Source: Gossypium raimondii
Taxonomy: Eukaryota; Streptophyta; Magnoliopsida; Malvales; Malvaceae
Reading direction: 5' to 3'
NCBI RefSeq assembly: GCF_025698545.1
Contig: NC_068577.1
Span: 34,117,250-34,181,249, forward strand
Length of the DNA: 64,000 nucleotides
Below, in pieces: positions 24,509-36,164 of this stretch (within the stretch, counting starts at the first letter, position 1; each line of letters starts with the position of its first letter). The notes beneath the pieces were generated by a model. That model saw nothing but the letters and a program-made list of their open reading frames with translations, searched no databases and was not told the origin of the DNA. The translations under genes were made by a program, and so were the position numbers.

Positions 24509-25687
24509 CTAATTTAATAATAATAGAAATAACAATGACAAGACTAAATTGCAAATAAAACAAAATCTCGGGGATAAATCGAATCAAATAAGGCAAAGGA
24601 CCGAATTACACTACGCTAATGAAACGGAGGGATGAAATAGTAAATATCCGTACTCCAAAACGCATCACTTTATGAGGACTAAAATGAAACAGGATTAAAG
24701 TTATGCGACAAAATTGAAAGATAAAAAAACAATTGCAAACAAATAAAAATGGAGAAGGACTAAAAGGGTAAATAACCCAAAGTTGAAAACGCGGATCCTC
24801 CCCGAGCGAGTCGGGTCGCTGGTCTCCCTTGCCAAACGGCGCTGCTTTTGAAATGATTATTTAAACCCAAAATTTTTTTCTAGCTTCATTTTCGCTTTTT
24901 CTCAAAAAACTGAAACCTCTCTTCCTCCTCACTCCTCAAGGCTTTCGGCCTTGGATTCAGCCTCGCCGCGCCACCTCCACGGCCAATGGCCGAGTTCGTG
25001 AAATGGGCTTTTCAGCCCTCCCTTTCGGTTTCCTCAAGGCTTGGCCTTCTCCACCATGAGATCGAGAAGAGAAAAAGAAGAGGCCCTCTCCACGCTCGAC
25101 TCGACGATGGTGAAGATGGGCACCGACGCCGGCCTTTGAAACGAACAGGTACCTTTTTCCTTTGTTTAGTTTTTTCTTTTTTAAAAAAGGGTATAACAGA
25201 CAACAACAAAAAAATAAAAAAAATTAAAAGTGAAGAAAAAAGGGTGCGCAAGAACAGAAAAAGAACTGGAATCAACCTTTTCAATTTTTTCTTCTTTTTA
25301 TTAAGTTGTTTTTTTTATTACAAAAATTGGAAGAGGAACCCTACAAAGATGATATTCGGCCTCTTTATAGCCGATTTTGCTTCTATCTTTTTCTACTATT
25401 GCTGCTTGCGTGTTTGCTTCTTTGTTGCAGGGATTGATGGTGGAGTTGGTGGCGGCAGATGGGACAAGACGAACGGTGGTGGCAGAACAGTTGGTGGCTA
25501 GGGTAGGTTAGGGTTTCTGTCACTAGTTTAGGTTATGGGCTAGGTTTATTTTGGGCTGAATTGGGTTTGATTGTTAATTGATTTGGGTTGTAGTGTTTGG
25601 GTTTTGTAATTGGGCTAAATGGACTGTTTTTATTTTTGTATGGTTTGGTTCATTTGTTGCGGGCCTGGGCAAATTTGGGCTTCTACA
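23226..25687 (-). repeat. 3' LTR of the Ogre-like element
   Basis: A 2462-bp LTR from TGTTGACACC to GGGCTTCTACA. It is nearly identical to 36165-38661 but lacks many single bases found there. It contains AT and TAA microsatellites and a GC-rich block (24780-25140). The reading frames inside it (for example 24986-25501) have no family features and are not conserved between the two LTR copies. Confidence 0.92.
24341..24506. repeat. AT and TAA microsatellites in the left LTR
   Basis: An (AT)n run lies at about 24341-24375 and a (TAA)n run at about 24464-24506. The same two tracts recur in the right LTR (37287-37325 and 37415-37456), so they belonged to the LTR before insertion. Confidence 0.9.
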
Positions 25688-25702
25688 GCTGCCCCTCTTT
25701 GC
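25688..25702 (-). other. Polypurine tract of the Ogre-like element
   Basis: On the minus strand the sequence AAAGAGGGGCAGC directly precedes the TGTAGAAGCCC end of the 3' LTR. This is the expected plus-strand primer site and agrees with the primer binding site at the other end. Confidence 0.7.
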
Positions 25703-25839
25703 TCATTGTCGTGTAACGAGAACAGAGCAAAGACTAAGAAAGACCAAATTTGCCCGGTCTTGCCGAGTCTTGACTTCTCTTGACATTTCTCTTCAAGTAG
25801 CTTCACTCTAGTCCACTATGCCTTGTTGCTTCGATCTAC

Positions 25840-27890
25840 TCCACTGCACTTCAAAAAGATATGACCTGTAGTTTCAATCCACTCTGCTGCAACTTTAGGG
25901 GGACGAGATTCATGGTTTTAGTCTGCTCCACTGCAACGTCAGGGAGATAAGACTTGTAGCTTCAACTGCAACTTTAAGGGAATAAGGTCTGATGCGATCT
26001 GCTCTACTGCAACTTCAGAGAGATAAGATCAATCATTTTAACCCGCTCCACTGCAACTTTAGGGAGATAAGATCTACTACTTTAATCCGCTCCTCTGCAA
26101 CCTTAGGGAGATAGGATTATCGGCTTCAATCTACTCCACTGCAACCTCAGGGAGATAAGATTTGTATCTTCAATTTGCCCCACTGCATCTTCAGGGGGAT
26201 AAGACTTTGGTTGTTCGATCCACTCCACTGTAATATCAGGGAGATAGGATTTGTAACTCGTAACTTTTGGAAAGTAAGATTCATCATTGTGGCTTTAATC
26301 TTTTTAACTGCAATATCGGAGAAACAAGATTCACCAATTTGGCTTTAATCTGTTCCACTGCATCGCTTGGGGCGTAAGATTCGCTGTTGTAGCTTTAATC
26401 AAGATTCACGGATGTGGCTTTAATCTTTTTAACTGCAATGTAGGGGAAGCAAGATTCACCGATGTGGTTTTAATCTGTTCTACTGCATCGCTTGAGGCGT
26501 AAGATTCGTTGTTGTAGCTTTAATCAAGATTCACCGATGTGGCTTTAATATTTTTAACTGCAATGTAGGGGAAGCAAGATTCACCGATGTGGTTTTAATC
26601 TGTTCCACTGCATCGCTTGGGGCGTAAGATTCGCTGTTGTAGCTTTAATCAAGATTCACCGATGTGGCTTTAATCTTTTTAACTGCAATGTAGGGGAAGC
26701 AAGATTCACCGATGTGGTTTTAATCTGTTTCACTACACCGCCTGGGAGGTAAGATTCGCTGCTGTAGCTTTAATCTTTTTTTAACCGCAATGTCAGAGAG
26801 GCAAGATTCACCGTTGTGGCTTTAATCTATTCCACTGCACCGCCTGGGAGATAAGATTCGCTGATGTAGCTTCAATATTTTTAAATGCAATGTCAGGGAA
26901 GTAAGATCCGCTGTTGTAGCTTCAATCTGTTCCACTGCAACGCTAGGAAAATAAGATCCATTGTTGTAGCCTTAATCCTTTTAACTGCCGGGGAAATAAG
27001 ATCCGCTGTTGTAGCTTCAATCTGTTCCACTGCAACACTAGGAAAGTAAGATCCGCTGTTGTAGCTTCAATCTTTTTAACTGCCGGGGAAACAATCCGCT
27101 ATTGTAGCTTCAATCCGTTCCACTGCAACACTAGGAAAGTAAGATCCGCTGTTGTAACTTCAATCTTTTTAATTGCAATGTCAGGGAAGTAAGATCCGCT
27201 GTTGTAGCTTCAATCTGTTCCACTGCAACGCTAGGAAAGTAAGATCCGCTATTGTAGCTTCAATCTTCTTAATTACAATGTCAGGGAAGTAAGATCTGCT
27301 GTTGTAGCTTCAATCTGTTCCACTGCAACGCTAGGAAAGTAAGATCCGCTGTTGTAGCTTTAATCTTCTTAATTACAATGTCAGGGAAGTAAGATCTGCT
27401 GTTGTGACTTCAATATTTTAAATTGCAAACTATGGTTTCTTCGATCTGCTTCGTTGTCAGTACAGGCAGGCAAGGCTGGTGTCTTCGATCTACTTCGCTG
27501 CCAGCATAGGAATGCATGATCTGCTATTTTCAATCTACTTCACTGTCAGTACAGAAAGGCAAGGCTTGTGTCTTCGATCTGCTTCGCTTGCCAGTACAGG
27601 AAGGCATGATCTGCTATCTTTAACCAGTTCCATTGCAACCAATGAAGGTAAGGTTTTGTTTTCGATCTGCTTCGTTGTTAATGCAGGAAGACAAGATCTA
27701 CTTCTTTAACCAGCTCCATTGCAACCAATGAAGGCAAGTCTTTGTTTTCGAACTGCTTCGCTGTTAATGTAGGAAGGCAAGATCTGCTTCTTTAACTAGC
27801 TCCATCACAACCGAGAGAGGCAAGGTTTGTGTCTTCGACCTGCTTCGCTGTCAATACAGTAAGGCAAGATCTGCAACTTTATTGATCTGT
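25840..27890. repeat. Tandem repeat array in the Ogre-like element
   Basis: About 2 kb of degenerate tandem units. Up to about 27400 the unit is roughly 55-65 bp, with a core like TCCACTGCAAC...AGGGAGATAAGAT or GTTGTAGCTTCAATCTG. Higher-order ~120-bp pairs are clearest at 26380-26760 (CGATGTGG...GCATCGCTTGG) and 26890-27400 (GCTAGGAAAGTAAGATCC). From 27420 to 27890 the unit changes to one with TTCGATCTGCTTCGCTG and GGAAGGCA. No reading frame persists through the array. Such arrays near the 3' LTR are known from Tat/Ogre elements. Confidence 0.9.
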
Positions 27891-28147
27891 TCTTTTGGGA
27901 ACATGACATGTATGTTCTATTTTATGAACCTAATTGTGCTTAGTGATTAGGATGACATTATCTGAATGAATCAAATGCTCCTAATTAGATGTGTATGAAT
28001 GACATTCGAATGAATGCAAAATGTCATGAAAATGATTCCTTAATGCTTAGGTTATCATCACGCAAAAGCATATTAAGGCTTTATCACTGACGTGCTACAA
28101 CGCCTTCTTGCTCGGCAGGCGTATCCAAAGAAACACTTAATCTGATT

Positions 28148-30698
28148 TGTGATAGCCCGAAATAGGGCCTAATCGGAATAGTGGTTTCGTAACCACAAAT
28201 CCGAATTGAAATAGTTTAATTTTATAAATTTTTATTAGTTACTGATTGATTGAAATATTGTGTGAAAATATGGATAGAAAATTTTAATGCTTTAGTGCTT
28301 AATTGAATTTTTAGGACTAAATTGAGAAAAATGCAAAGTGTGTCTAATTAGTGATTAAATGACTTAATTGAATTATTGCATGAAATTGGAAGTGTTTATG
28401 TGGCAATTAGACCATGAATTAGTGTTATGGACACAAAAGGGTATTTCTAGAAAAATATCTAAGTAATGGGTCAAGGGCATTTTGTCCAAATTGAATAAAG
28501 ACAAAATAAAGATGAAAACAAGTGTTCATCTTCTTAAAATCAGACGCTTGCTGCCAAAAAATTCATGTCACCATAGCTAGGGTTCTTGAACTTCCTAAGC
28601 TCAATTGTAAGTGATTTCTTGCCCCGTTTTTGATTATTTTCGTATTTTTATGCTTATTGAAGCTTGAATTTCATGTTTCTACCATTTAATTTAAATGAAA
28701 TTAAAGTTTAAAAATTGACCCATTCATGATATAATTGTAAATTGATTAGTGATGATAGATAATGAATGTTTGAAGTGTTAATTACAAGTTTTACTAGATG
28801 AATTTTGATGAAAATGTTGAAAAAGGGCTAAATTGTGAAAGATGGTAAAGTGTGCATAAAGTTGTGATTTTGTGAAATTGAGGGCTGTTATGAGCATGAA
28901 ATATGATTTAGTGAAGTTTGAAATTTAAAAATTTAGTGAATTTTATTTTTACGAGCTTAGGGACAAAAGTGGAATTTTTGAAAAGTTTCGGGGAAAAATG
29001 TAAATTTGCCAAAATATTGTGTATGAATTGTATTTGAATGAAATGTTGATAAAATGTATTAAATTGTGTTAATATAGATCAAGAAAGAAGAAATAGTGGA
29101 AGTGATCGGGAAAGAGAAAGTTATCGACTAAATTACAAAAATAGTCGTTTTGCATCCGAGGTAAGTTATATGTAAATAATAGTTATATTTGTATAAATTG
29201 TGAATTATATTTGATATGTGAATTAATATTGAATGTGGAAGGAAAATTGTTCATGAATTATTCAAGTAATAAAGTGTTAAGTGTAAATTCCGGTTGAACT
29301 TAGGAATAGAATTGGATACAAGTGACATGTCACTAGAGACCAGTCATTCAGAATGTTACAGTGTTACAGTGAGTCCCGGTCTTTGGGTGATCTAGCATGT
29401 GTTGCGAGACACTGACGACTTGTGTGAGCAGGCCGTGGACATTCCAGTGTTATTGATCGCTGGTAGCTTGGCTACATTTCAGTGGTAGCTTCGCTACATA
29501 TCGATGGTAGCCGGCTACATATCGATTGTGGCACTTATGTGCTAAATCTCTACGTATCCGTGTATATTCCAACTGCTCAACGGGATTAATAATGAATTAA
29601 AGTGAATATGAAATGTTAAGTGTGAAAATGTATATGCAAGTGAATTGGTAAGATTGTGCATGTGTAAGTGATTGAAATTGCTAAGAAATGTTTTGATTAG
29701 TTATATGTTAAAAGTGTTAATTATTAAATGAGTAATTATTGTTTACATGTAACTTACTAAGCTATTTATAGCTTACACATCTCTTTCTTTCCTTTGTTTT
29801 ATAGTGATTTGAACTTGATAGAATAGTGGACCGTCGGAGCTCAGTATCACACTATCATAGCCATCTCGGTATTATGTGCTTTTCAAAATGTTTGAACTAT
29901 GGCATGTATAGAGTCTTAATCATTTTGAGCATGTTCAAATGATATGGCTAAGATTAGCTATTGAAATGGTTAGTAAAGATTATGTTTTGGTATTATGTAT
30001 GTGTAAATGGTAACTAATTCAAAGAAGCAGTTTCTTTGACAGCAGCAGTGACGTGAATGTAAAATTCACCATAAATAGTAGAAATGGAATTAGAGAGTGA
30101 ATTATATATGGAATTAAATCTTATCAAGTCTATTTTTATATGAAAGAAACGATGTAGGAAAAGGAATTCTGTATTTTGAGATATTTTAATTTTAGTGAGA
30201 CAGGGTCAGAATGGTTTTTGAAGTCCCCTGTTCTGACTTTAGAAAATCATTATAAATTGTACAGAAAGAATTATGGGTCATAATTTATATGTGTAGATTT
30301 CTTAGTGAGTCTATTTTCAAAAGAAACAAACGATAACCTTATATTTATTTTTTACAAAGAGATAATTGATTTTCAGTGCCGAGAGGTCAGATCTATCGAG
30401 CTGTGAAACAGGGGATACTTTAATGAATAAACTGTACTAATTGGCCAAGTCAAAAATTCTGAAAATTTTATGGTAAGTAGTAATATGAGTCTAGTTTCAG
30501 GGAAAATTTACGGATTTAAATTTTGAGTTCTGTAACTCGAGTTATAATTAAATTAGTGAAAGTCACGCAGGTAGACAGTTTTGTTGTGAACAGTGAATTT
30601 AATTTTAAAGGCAAATTTTTATGCTCCGAATCGGTAAGTTAAATTGGATAACATCTCGTACTCGATTTCGGCGACGGTCTCGGGTAAGGGGTGTTACA
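28148..30698 (+). mobile_element. Solo LTR nested in the Ogre-like element
   Basis: A 2551-bp LTR from TGTGATAGCCCG to GGGGTGTTACA. It is flanked by TGATT on both sides (28143-28147 and 30699-30703). There are no coding domains. Its first ~1 kb is closely related to 62967-64000, so the same gypsy family is present twice in the window in the same orientation. Three short hairpin units lie at 29461-29520. Confidence 0.9.
29461..29520. repeat. Three tandem ~22-bp hairpin units in the solo LTR
   Basis: Three successive units carry GTAGCTTGGCTAC, GTAGCTTCGCTAC and GTAGCCGGCTAC. Each is a GTAGC/GCTAC dyad with a different 2-3-base loop, and spacers such as ATATCGAT lie between them. The stems are kept while the loops vary. 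Confidence 0.8.
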
Positions 30699-33621
30699 TG
30701 ATTTCCCTATATTGTGAACGTCAAAGTTCAATCCACTGGATGCAAAATTTGAACCATCTTTCTCCCGCTGTAACCCAAGGGTAGAAAAATATGACTTTTC
30801 TCAATCTTCTCCTATCGCAATTCAAGGATATAAAATGTGACGTTTTTTTGGTTCTTTTACCCCATTCCCAAGGTGTCATACCAAATGCTCATGCACAATC
30901 GCAAAATTTTCTTCTCCGAGAAAACCTTTTATTATCACTCGGTGATCATTGCCTGTTTGTTCATTGAAGCTTTGTCACCAACACGGCATCTTGTTATTTT
31001 GTTCCATCAATGTTTCACCAAAATCTGAAAAGATAGCCTTTAACTTAGACTCTTTCTTCTTAGATATTTCGCCCTTTAAACTTGGCGTTTTCTAAACAAT
31101 AGTCCTGTTTCAGGTTCCTATATTATTTAGAAACTTCTAGAGTAATATGCAAAACTTCCATTGTGAAAGTGTTATTAGTCCATTAATCATTATTCTAATG
31201 CAACATGCTTGCAAAGAGAACATAACGATAGATAAAATAGAATTGATTTGAGAGCATGCTCGAAATGAATGAATTATCAAGGGTAGCAAGAATAAAAGAG
31301 GAATTGATTGGAACACGTATCTTGAAAAAGAACGAAGTATTCTAAGAACAACAACAAATTCAATATATAAATAGTATGAAGGTTAGGTGCCCTAGATATC
31401 GCAGCTTGAACTTCTCTGTACAAACTTTCTGAAGACTTTCCTGAGTTTGACATGTGTTTAGGAGATCTACATGACTCTGTCGATGCCCCAAGACGTTGCC
31501 TTACCCTTTCAGGTATAGCAAGATCACCACATGCCCCGATCTGATCACTTCATGCCCCATTCTGATCAATATTTGAGCCGCCCTTCGGGTTTTCAACTCA
31601 AATCCCTTTTGGCCTAAGGTGCCCTTTGCGGGTTTTCCCCTTAGCCTCTCCATTTTTACTTTTTCATTTTTTCATTTTTCATTTTTTTCATCATTTTTTT
31701 TTGTTTGACTCAAAGTACCCTTTACAGGATATCACCTTGGTCCTTCCTTCTTCTGGATCCGAGTTTATAGGATTGGCAATCTCACTCAGGATCAGTGCTC
31801 CTCTGAAAATGGTCTTCTTTACAACATAGGGACATTCTTGGTTTGACATTCATTTCCCTTTAGAACCCTTTCATTAAGGAAGAATCTTTTTCAACATCCA
31901 GCCCTCTCGTGGAATTCTCTGAGACGAGCCTGTTTATTATGGGCTTATATTATTTATTTATGGTACATCCGACCCTGATGAATAGCTTCTAACCCTTTTC
32001 CTAGGGTCAACTGATCACATCGCGATAGGATCCCTCCAACAAGCAATGAGGGGATTTTAATAGGTAAAACTACCTCAATCCTGTAAATCAAAAAGAGAGG
32101 TGTTGCCCTAGTACTGATGTTTAACAAACAATGAGGGCAAATGGTAATTTCTCACGTCAATCCTTGTAAGTCTCAGTCATTTTCCTTCAATTTTTGATGT
32201 TCAACTCTAGGAACTTCAAGGATTTAATCGTGGTGTCCACTTCGAGTTAATTTGAGACCTCAGCTATCGTGCTATTGTTTAAGCTCAATGCATTCTCCAA
32301 TACCCTCTTCTCTGAAATTCTGTATTGGTATACGATGACTTTGACTCATGAAGTAGCCTCTCAAAAAAATGAAGCAATGCCCATTAGAAGTTTTCGATAA
32401 TGGTGATGTCCATGCCCTTTTTTACTCAAAATTTGAGTCGCCCTTTTTCGGGTTTTCAACTCAGATCCACCTTTGGTCAAAGCGCCCTTTGCGGGTTTTC
32501 GCCTTGACCTCTCCTTTTTCTTTTTTCTTTTTCTCCTATTTTTGACTTTGGTTTTTTTTGATTTTTTTGATTTTTTTTGATTTTTTTGATTTTTTTTGTT
32601 TTTTGTTTTTGTTTTTTTTTTGAGTCTGAACTCATGAGATCAGGCAAGTCCTGGTCATGCTTTTCGACTAGAATCAATGTTATTCTAAAGTCTTCCACAT
32701 AAGATCTCCCACTTTCATCTTGTATGTGAAAAACCTTCTTTGGTACCAGATTCTTTCATAGAGCCCTTTTGGGACGCAACTATGGCAGAAAACTTTGGAT
32801 ATTCCTCTTTAATCCGGACAAAATCCAACAACATCTTGAAGGGATGGAAACTTGACTTCAAATGGGCAAAGCTATGTTGACTCAACAGAGAGGCATTGCC
32901 CCGGCAAAGAATTGCATCGTTCGCACTGTAAATTTCTGACATCGTGCTGTTGTGCAGGTTTTATTATAAGAATCGAGGCATACCCTGGTATGATCATACA
33001 AAGACATCTTTGAACTCTAGAGGTAACTCAACAAGGTCTTGCTTCGTCTCTGTGGTCAGGTCAATTCTACTCTTCTCCAAACCCACAATTCCTAATGATT
33101 CATTGTGAGGTAGAATCTGTCGGTTCTCTTGTTCTACCATCCTTAACAAGTCTGAGATAAGCTACAATATTTGTCATTTTCAAAGTCATGAGATCCGTCT
33201 AAACACATGCCTCACTCAAGAGGAAAATCTGGGTCTGTAGCAGAGTCATTCATGTAATTGATATCCGGGGACCCATAGCAAGTACCAAAGAATATACAAA
33301 AGAATTCATGAATAATTATTTGTATCATATAATTATGAATGAATGAATTATGGTTTGGAAGAAAATTCAAAAGAATGAAAGAATCAGAAATAACTATTCA
33401 GAAAGAATGAAAGAATATTAGCTCAAAAAGGAATGCAAAGATGTATTTTATTAGAATAATGACGTTCAGACATTAGCCTATTTCACAAAGGAATTTCTAT
33501 CGCTTTAGGCTTAAAACAACAAAAATGTTCTGAACATTACTCTAAATAAGCCTTGATAACTACAGGGATTTCTTCCACAAGCTAATTGCTTAAAACACTC
33601 CAGATTTATAAGGGCAGGTAT
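30699..33621 (-). other. Degenerate interior of the Ogre-like element
   Basis: No recognisable domain is found. A ~180-bp module occurs twice, at about 31560-31740 and 32420-32620, with CCCTTCGGGTTTTCAACTCA and GCCCTTTGCGGGTTTTC followed by a long T-rich run. Short frames such as 32715-32942 (minus) show no family match. This is where a full Tat/Ogre element would carry pol, and I see none of its catalytic motifs. Confidence 0.5.
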
Positions 33622-34640
33622 CTAACAAGGTCCATTTTCCTTTGTATCTTCATGTATGCCATTGGTGTGAACACTTGCCAACATTGCTTCATACATCTCA
33701 TTCATCCCGTTGTCAACATGATTGGGTAGATGGCTTTTTGCACTAGATGAATCACCCAACCTAACAATACCCATGTTGATGAATTTTTCGACTAGCTTCT
33801 TGAAGGCAATGCAATTCTCTATTGAATGCCTCGTAATTCCCGCATGGTAGTCACATTGTGCGTTCATGTCATACCATTTGGGATACGGGGGCTGTATAGG
33901 TTTTAAGTAATGAGGAGCAACAACATGCGCATCGAACAAGCTTTGATACAACTTCTTATATGACGTCGAAATTGGTGTGAACTGGAGCTTCTCGGTACCT
34001 GGTTTCACTCCAAATTCTTACTTTAAAGGACTCCGATGGCTAGTGGTCTCCGTATTTGGCCTACCCACAGTGATTGGTTTTGAGTGGCCCTTGTTATATC
34101 CGCCTGCGTTATCCTTTTTATTCCCCTTCTTCCTTGGGGCCTTTATAGTATCTGGGTACTCTACCCTCATCTGCTTTATTTCGGCTAGATTAGCAACAGG
34201 ATTAGCTAAATCGTTCCTCAAATTGGATCCTAAGCCTGTCAGGCAATTCACTGGTGTCGATGTACCAGTCTGATAATATTGGGATCCGATAGTAAAGAGT
34301 GCCCCTTGCGGGCGCCTATCTGGCTGGACCTGGGCACTTGTCGGAGTACAATCTAAGGAATAGACAAGATCCTCATTATTAACCCTAAAGTAAACCACCG
34401 GGTCTTGCACTTCTTTTGACTTTCCAGCTAGCAATCGGTTGAACTGGTTTATCATAGTTCTCCGTAATTCTAGCATCTGATCTCTTATCTCTTTTTAAAA
34501 TTCAGTCATTTGCTCCTGCATCTGGATCTGCATTCGCTCTAATTTTTCCAACCTTCGTTCCATTTCTCTAGCCTTTGCTTGGATATCGTAAGGGTGTTTG
34601 GTTGGTTGGTTTTCCAGGTTAGCTGAAATAAATTTACTCG
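33622..34640 (-). pseudogene. Ogre/Tat-like gag remnant
   Basis: A single minus-strand frame from about 34640 to 33622, interrupted by two stops (near 34494 and 34018). The N-terminal part is a glutamine- and glutamate-rich probable coiled coil (RRLEKLERMQIQMQEQM). Next come LELRRTMINQFNRLLAGKSK and a linker with PQGALFTIGSQYY. Past the second stop come LYQSLFDAHVV and the probable zinc-binding segment CDYHAGITRHSIENCIAFKK. This last segment is typical of gag in cotton Tat/Ogre-like elements as I recall them. With two stops and no downstream pol the copy is not a functional gag gene. Confidence 0.75.
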
Positions 34641-34909
34641 TTTAGACTCTTTCAATGGATTTTAATGCATGTAATGCAATGTGATGCAAATGCATGAAAT
34701 GAATGCCTAAAGAGACGTTGATTCTGATTCAATTACATTTAGAAAACTTTTCTAGAAAGCAAATTCCCTTACATAAAATGGATACATGTACGGCCTCACC
34801 CTCATATTCCAAGAAACAACATCGGTCTTTTTCTTCATCCGCATGTTTGAGGTAATCTCGCCAATAGATGCCATTGCTAGCTCCTTCTTTTGATCTTGGT
34901 CGCGATCCA

Positions 34910-35092
34910 TCATCTGCCCATCTTCATAACGCTCGTCAGCTTCTTGAAATGTCGAAGGCTCTTAGACAATCGCCTTGAATCCTCAGGCCACGAAGTAGGG
35001 TCACGAACTCTTCCATCGCCCTTCTCGCATTCCTCAGAACATATTCGAGAAGTCATATTATTTTTCACCTTATCAAGGAATTCGTATTCCAT
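34910..35092 (-). pseudogene. Short ORF at the start of the gag region
   Basis: A 60-residue minus-strand frame begins MEYEFLDKVKNNMTSR. I recall similar N-terminal sequences (xEFLDKVE) at the start of gag-type ORFs in cotton Tat/Ogre elements. It lies between the leader duplication and the main gag remnant, and is best read as the broken start of that gene. Confidence 0.4.
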
Positions 35093-35239
35093 GACAAGCT
35101 TTCTAATTTAGTAATCGAACTTGAATCCATATCTCTTTCCTAAGATGCAAATGCAATGCAATGCAATCATAATCAAAACACAACAAGAGGGGTTAGTACA
35201 AAACATAAGCAAGCACAGAAAACAAAAAGTACCTAATCA

Positions 35240-35990
35240 GGTAGATACTAGGGGTTTGGAGTGGCTCTACCTAGGTTAAGTTCCTAAGTCTACTGTATGA
35301 GGGTTGATTCTAAAGTCAAGGTACCCGAACCAACAGATTCCTCGATCTTCACCCATTATAGGCTCATACAAACCGAGTTCGGTTTAAGGGAATACATTTC
35401 CCTATGGCTGCACGGAGATGAAAATCTCACGAAGACATAGGTACAGATGTATTCCGGAAGCGATCTTCTATCCTGCACGGAGGTGAAAACCTCACGAAGG
35501 ACTAGTTTCTCACTCCCACCTAAAAGGGAATAATCGAGCGATCATGTAACGCAACATGCAGAAATATATCAAAATTCAAACCAATAGAGCAAATACAAAC
35601 TGAAGTAAGGATAATCGTAACAAAAATGGACAAACATACAACAAAATGACCGTAGATTTGAACCAAGCTTTCGAGTGACCTCTAGGCATTCGGTGTGGTT
35701 CTACCTAGGGTCGGCTCTTAAGGCTCATTATATGCGATTCGGTTCTAAAGTAAGGGTACCTGAACCAGCAGATTCCTCGATCCTCACCCATTATAGGCTC
35801 ATACGGACTGAGTTCGGTTCAGGGGAATACATTTCCCTATGGCCATGCGGAGATAAAAATCTCACGAAGACATAGGTACGGATGTATCCCGGAAGCGATT
35901 CACTATCCCATGCGGAGGTGAAAACCTCACGAAGGCGTAGTTTTTTAGTCCCACTTAAAAGGGTGTGACCAACGGTCATGCAATGCAATG
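35240..35990 (-). repeat. ~430-bp tandem duplication in the leader, with hairpins
   Basis: Two diverged copies (35240-35575 and about 35675-35990) share ACAGATTCCTCGATC-like and CTCACCCATTATAGGCTCAT-like blocks plus ACATTTCCCTATGG. Each copy holds two short dyads: GAGATGAAAATCTC (35415-35428) and GAGGTGAAAACCTC (35480-35493), then GAGATAAAAATCTC (35850-35863) and GAGGTGAAAACCTC (35915-35928). All four are followed by ACGAAG. The block lies between primer site and gag, in the untranslated leader of the element RNA. Confidence 0.85.
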
Positions 35991-36143
35991 TGCAAAAATA
36001 TACATCTAAACGCAGTAATTATAAACAAAATTATAAAGACTGAAATAAAAACGAATGAAATACAACACAAGGATCGTGTGAAGTTTTCAATCTTTGACAA
36101 AAGACAAAAAGTAATCAACATATGGCTTGACTCTCGTATTTTT

Positions 36144-36161
36144 TCCCCAGTGGAGTCGCCA
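36144..36161 (-). other. Primer binding site, tRNA-Arg type
   Basis: On the minus strand the sequence is TGGCGACTCCACTGGGGA, three bases inside the 5' LTR. From memory it pairs with the 3' end of a plant tRNA-Arg (ending CGGAGTCGCCA) with one mismatch. This primer type is characteristic of the Tat/Ogre lineage. Confidence 0.75.
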
Positions 36162-36164
36162 AGC

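Noticed and set aside
23997..24596. Hydrophobic minus-strand frames rich in Ile, Tyr and Leu
   Set aside because: They are translations of AT and TAA microsatellites in the LTR. The same frames recur at 37014-37353 for the same reason.
24986..25501. 171-residue plus-strand frame inside the left LTR
   Set aside because: The frame is not conserved in the near-identical right LTR because of indels, it runs across a T-rich stretch, and it matches no family. It is a chance frame in the GC-rich part of the LTR.
25840..27890. CRISPR-like array of direct repeats
   Set aside because: The units are degenerate and head to tail, there are no unique spacers of constant length, and the array lies inside a plant retroelement. 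It is an ordinary tandem array.
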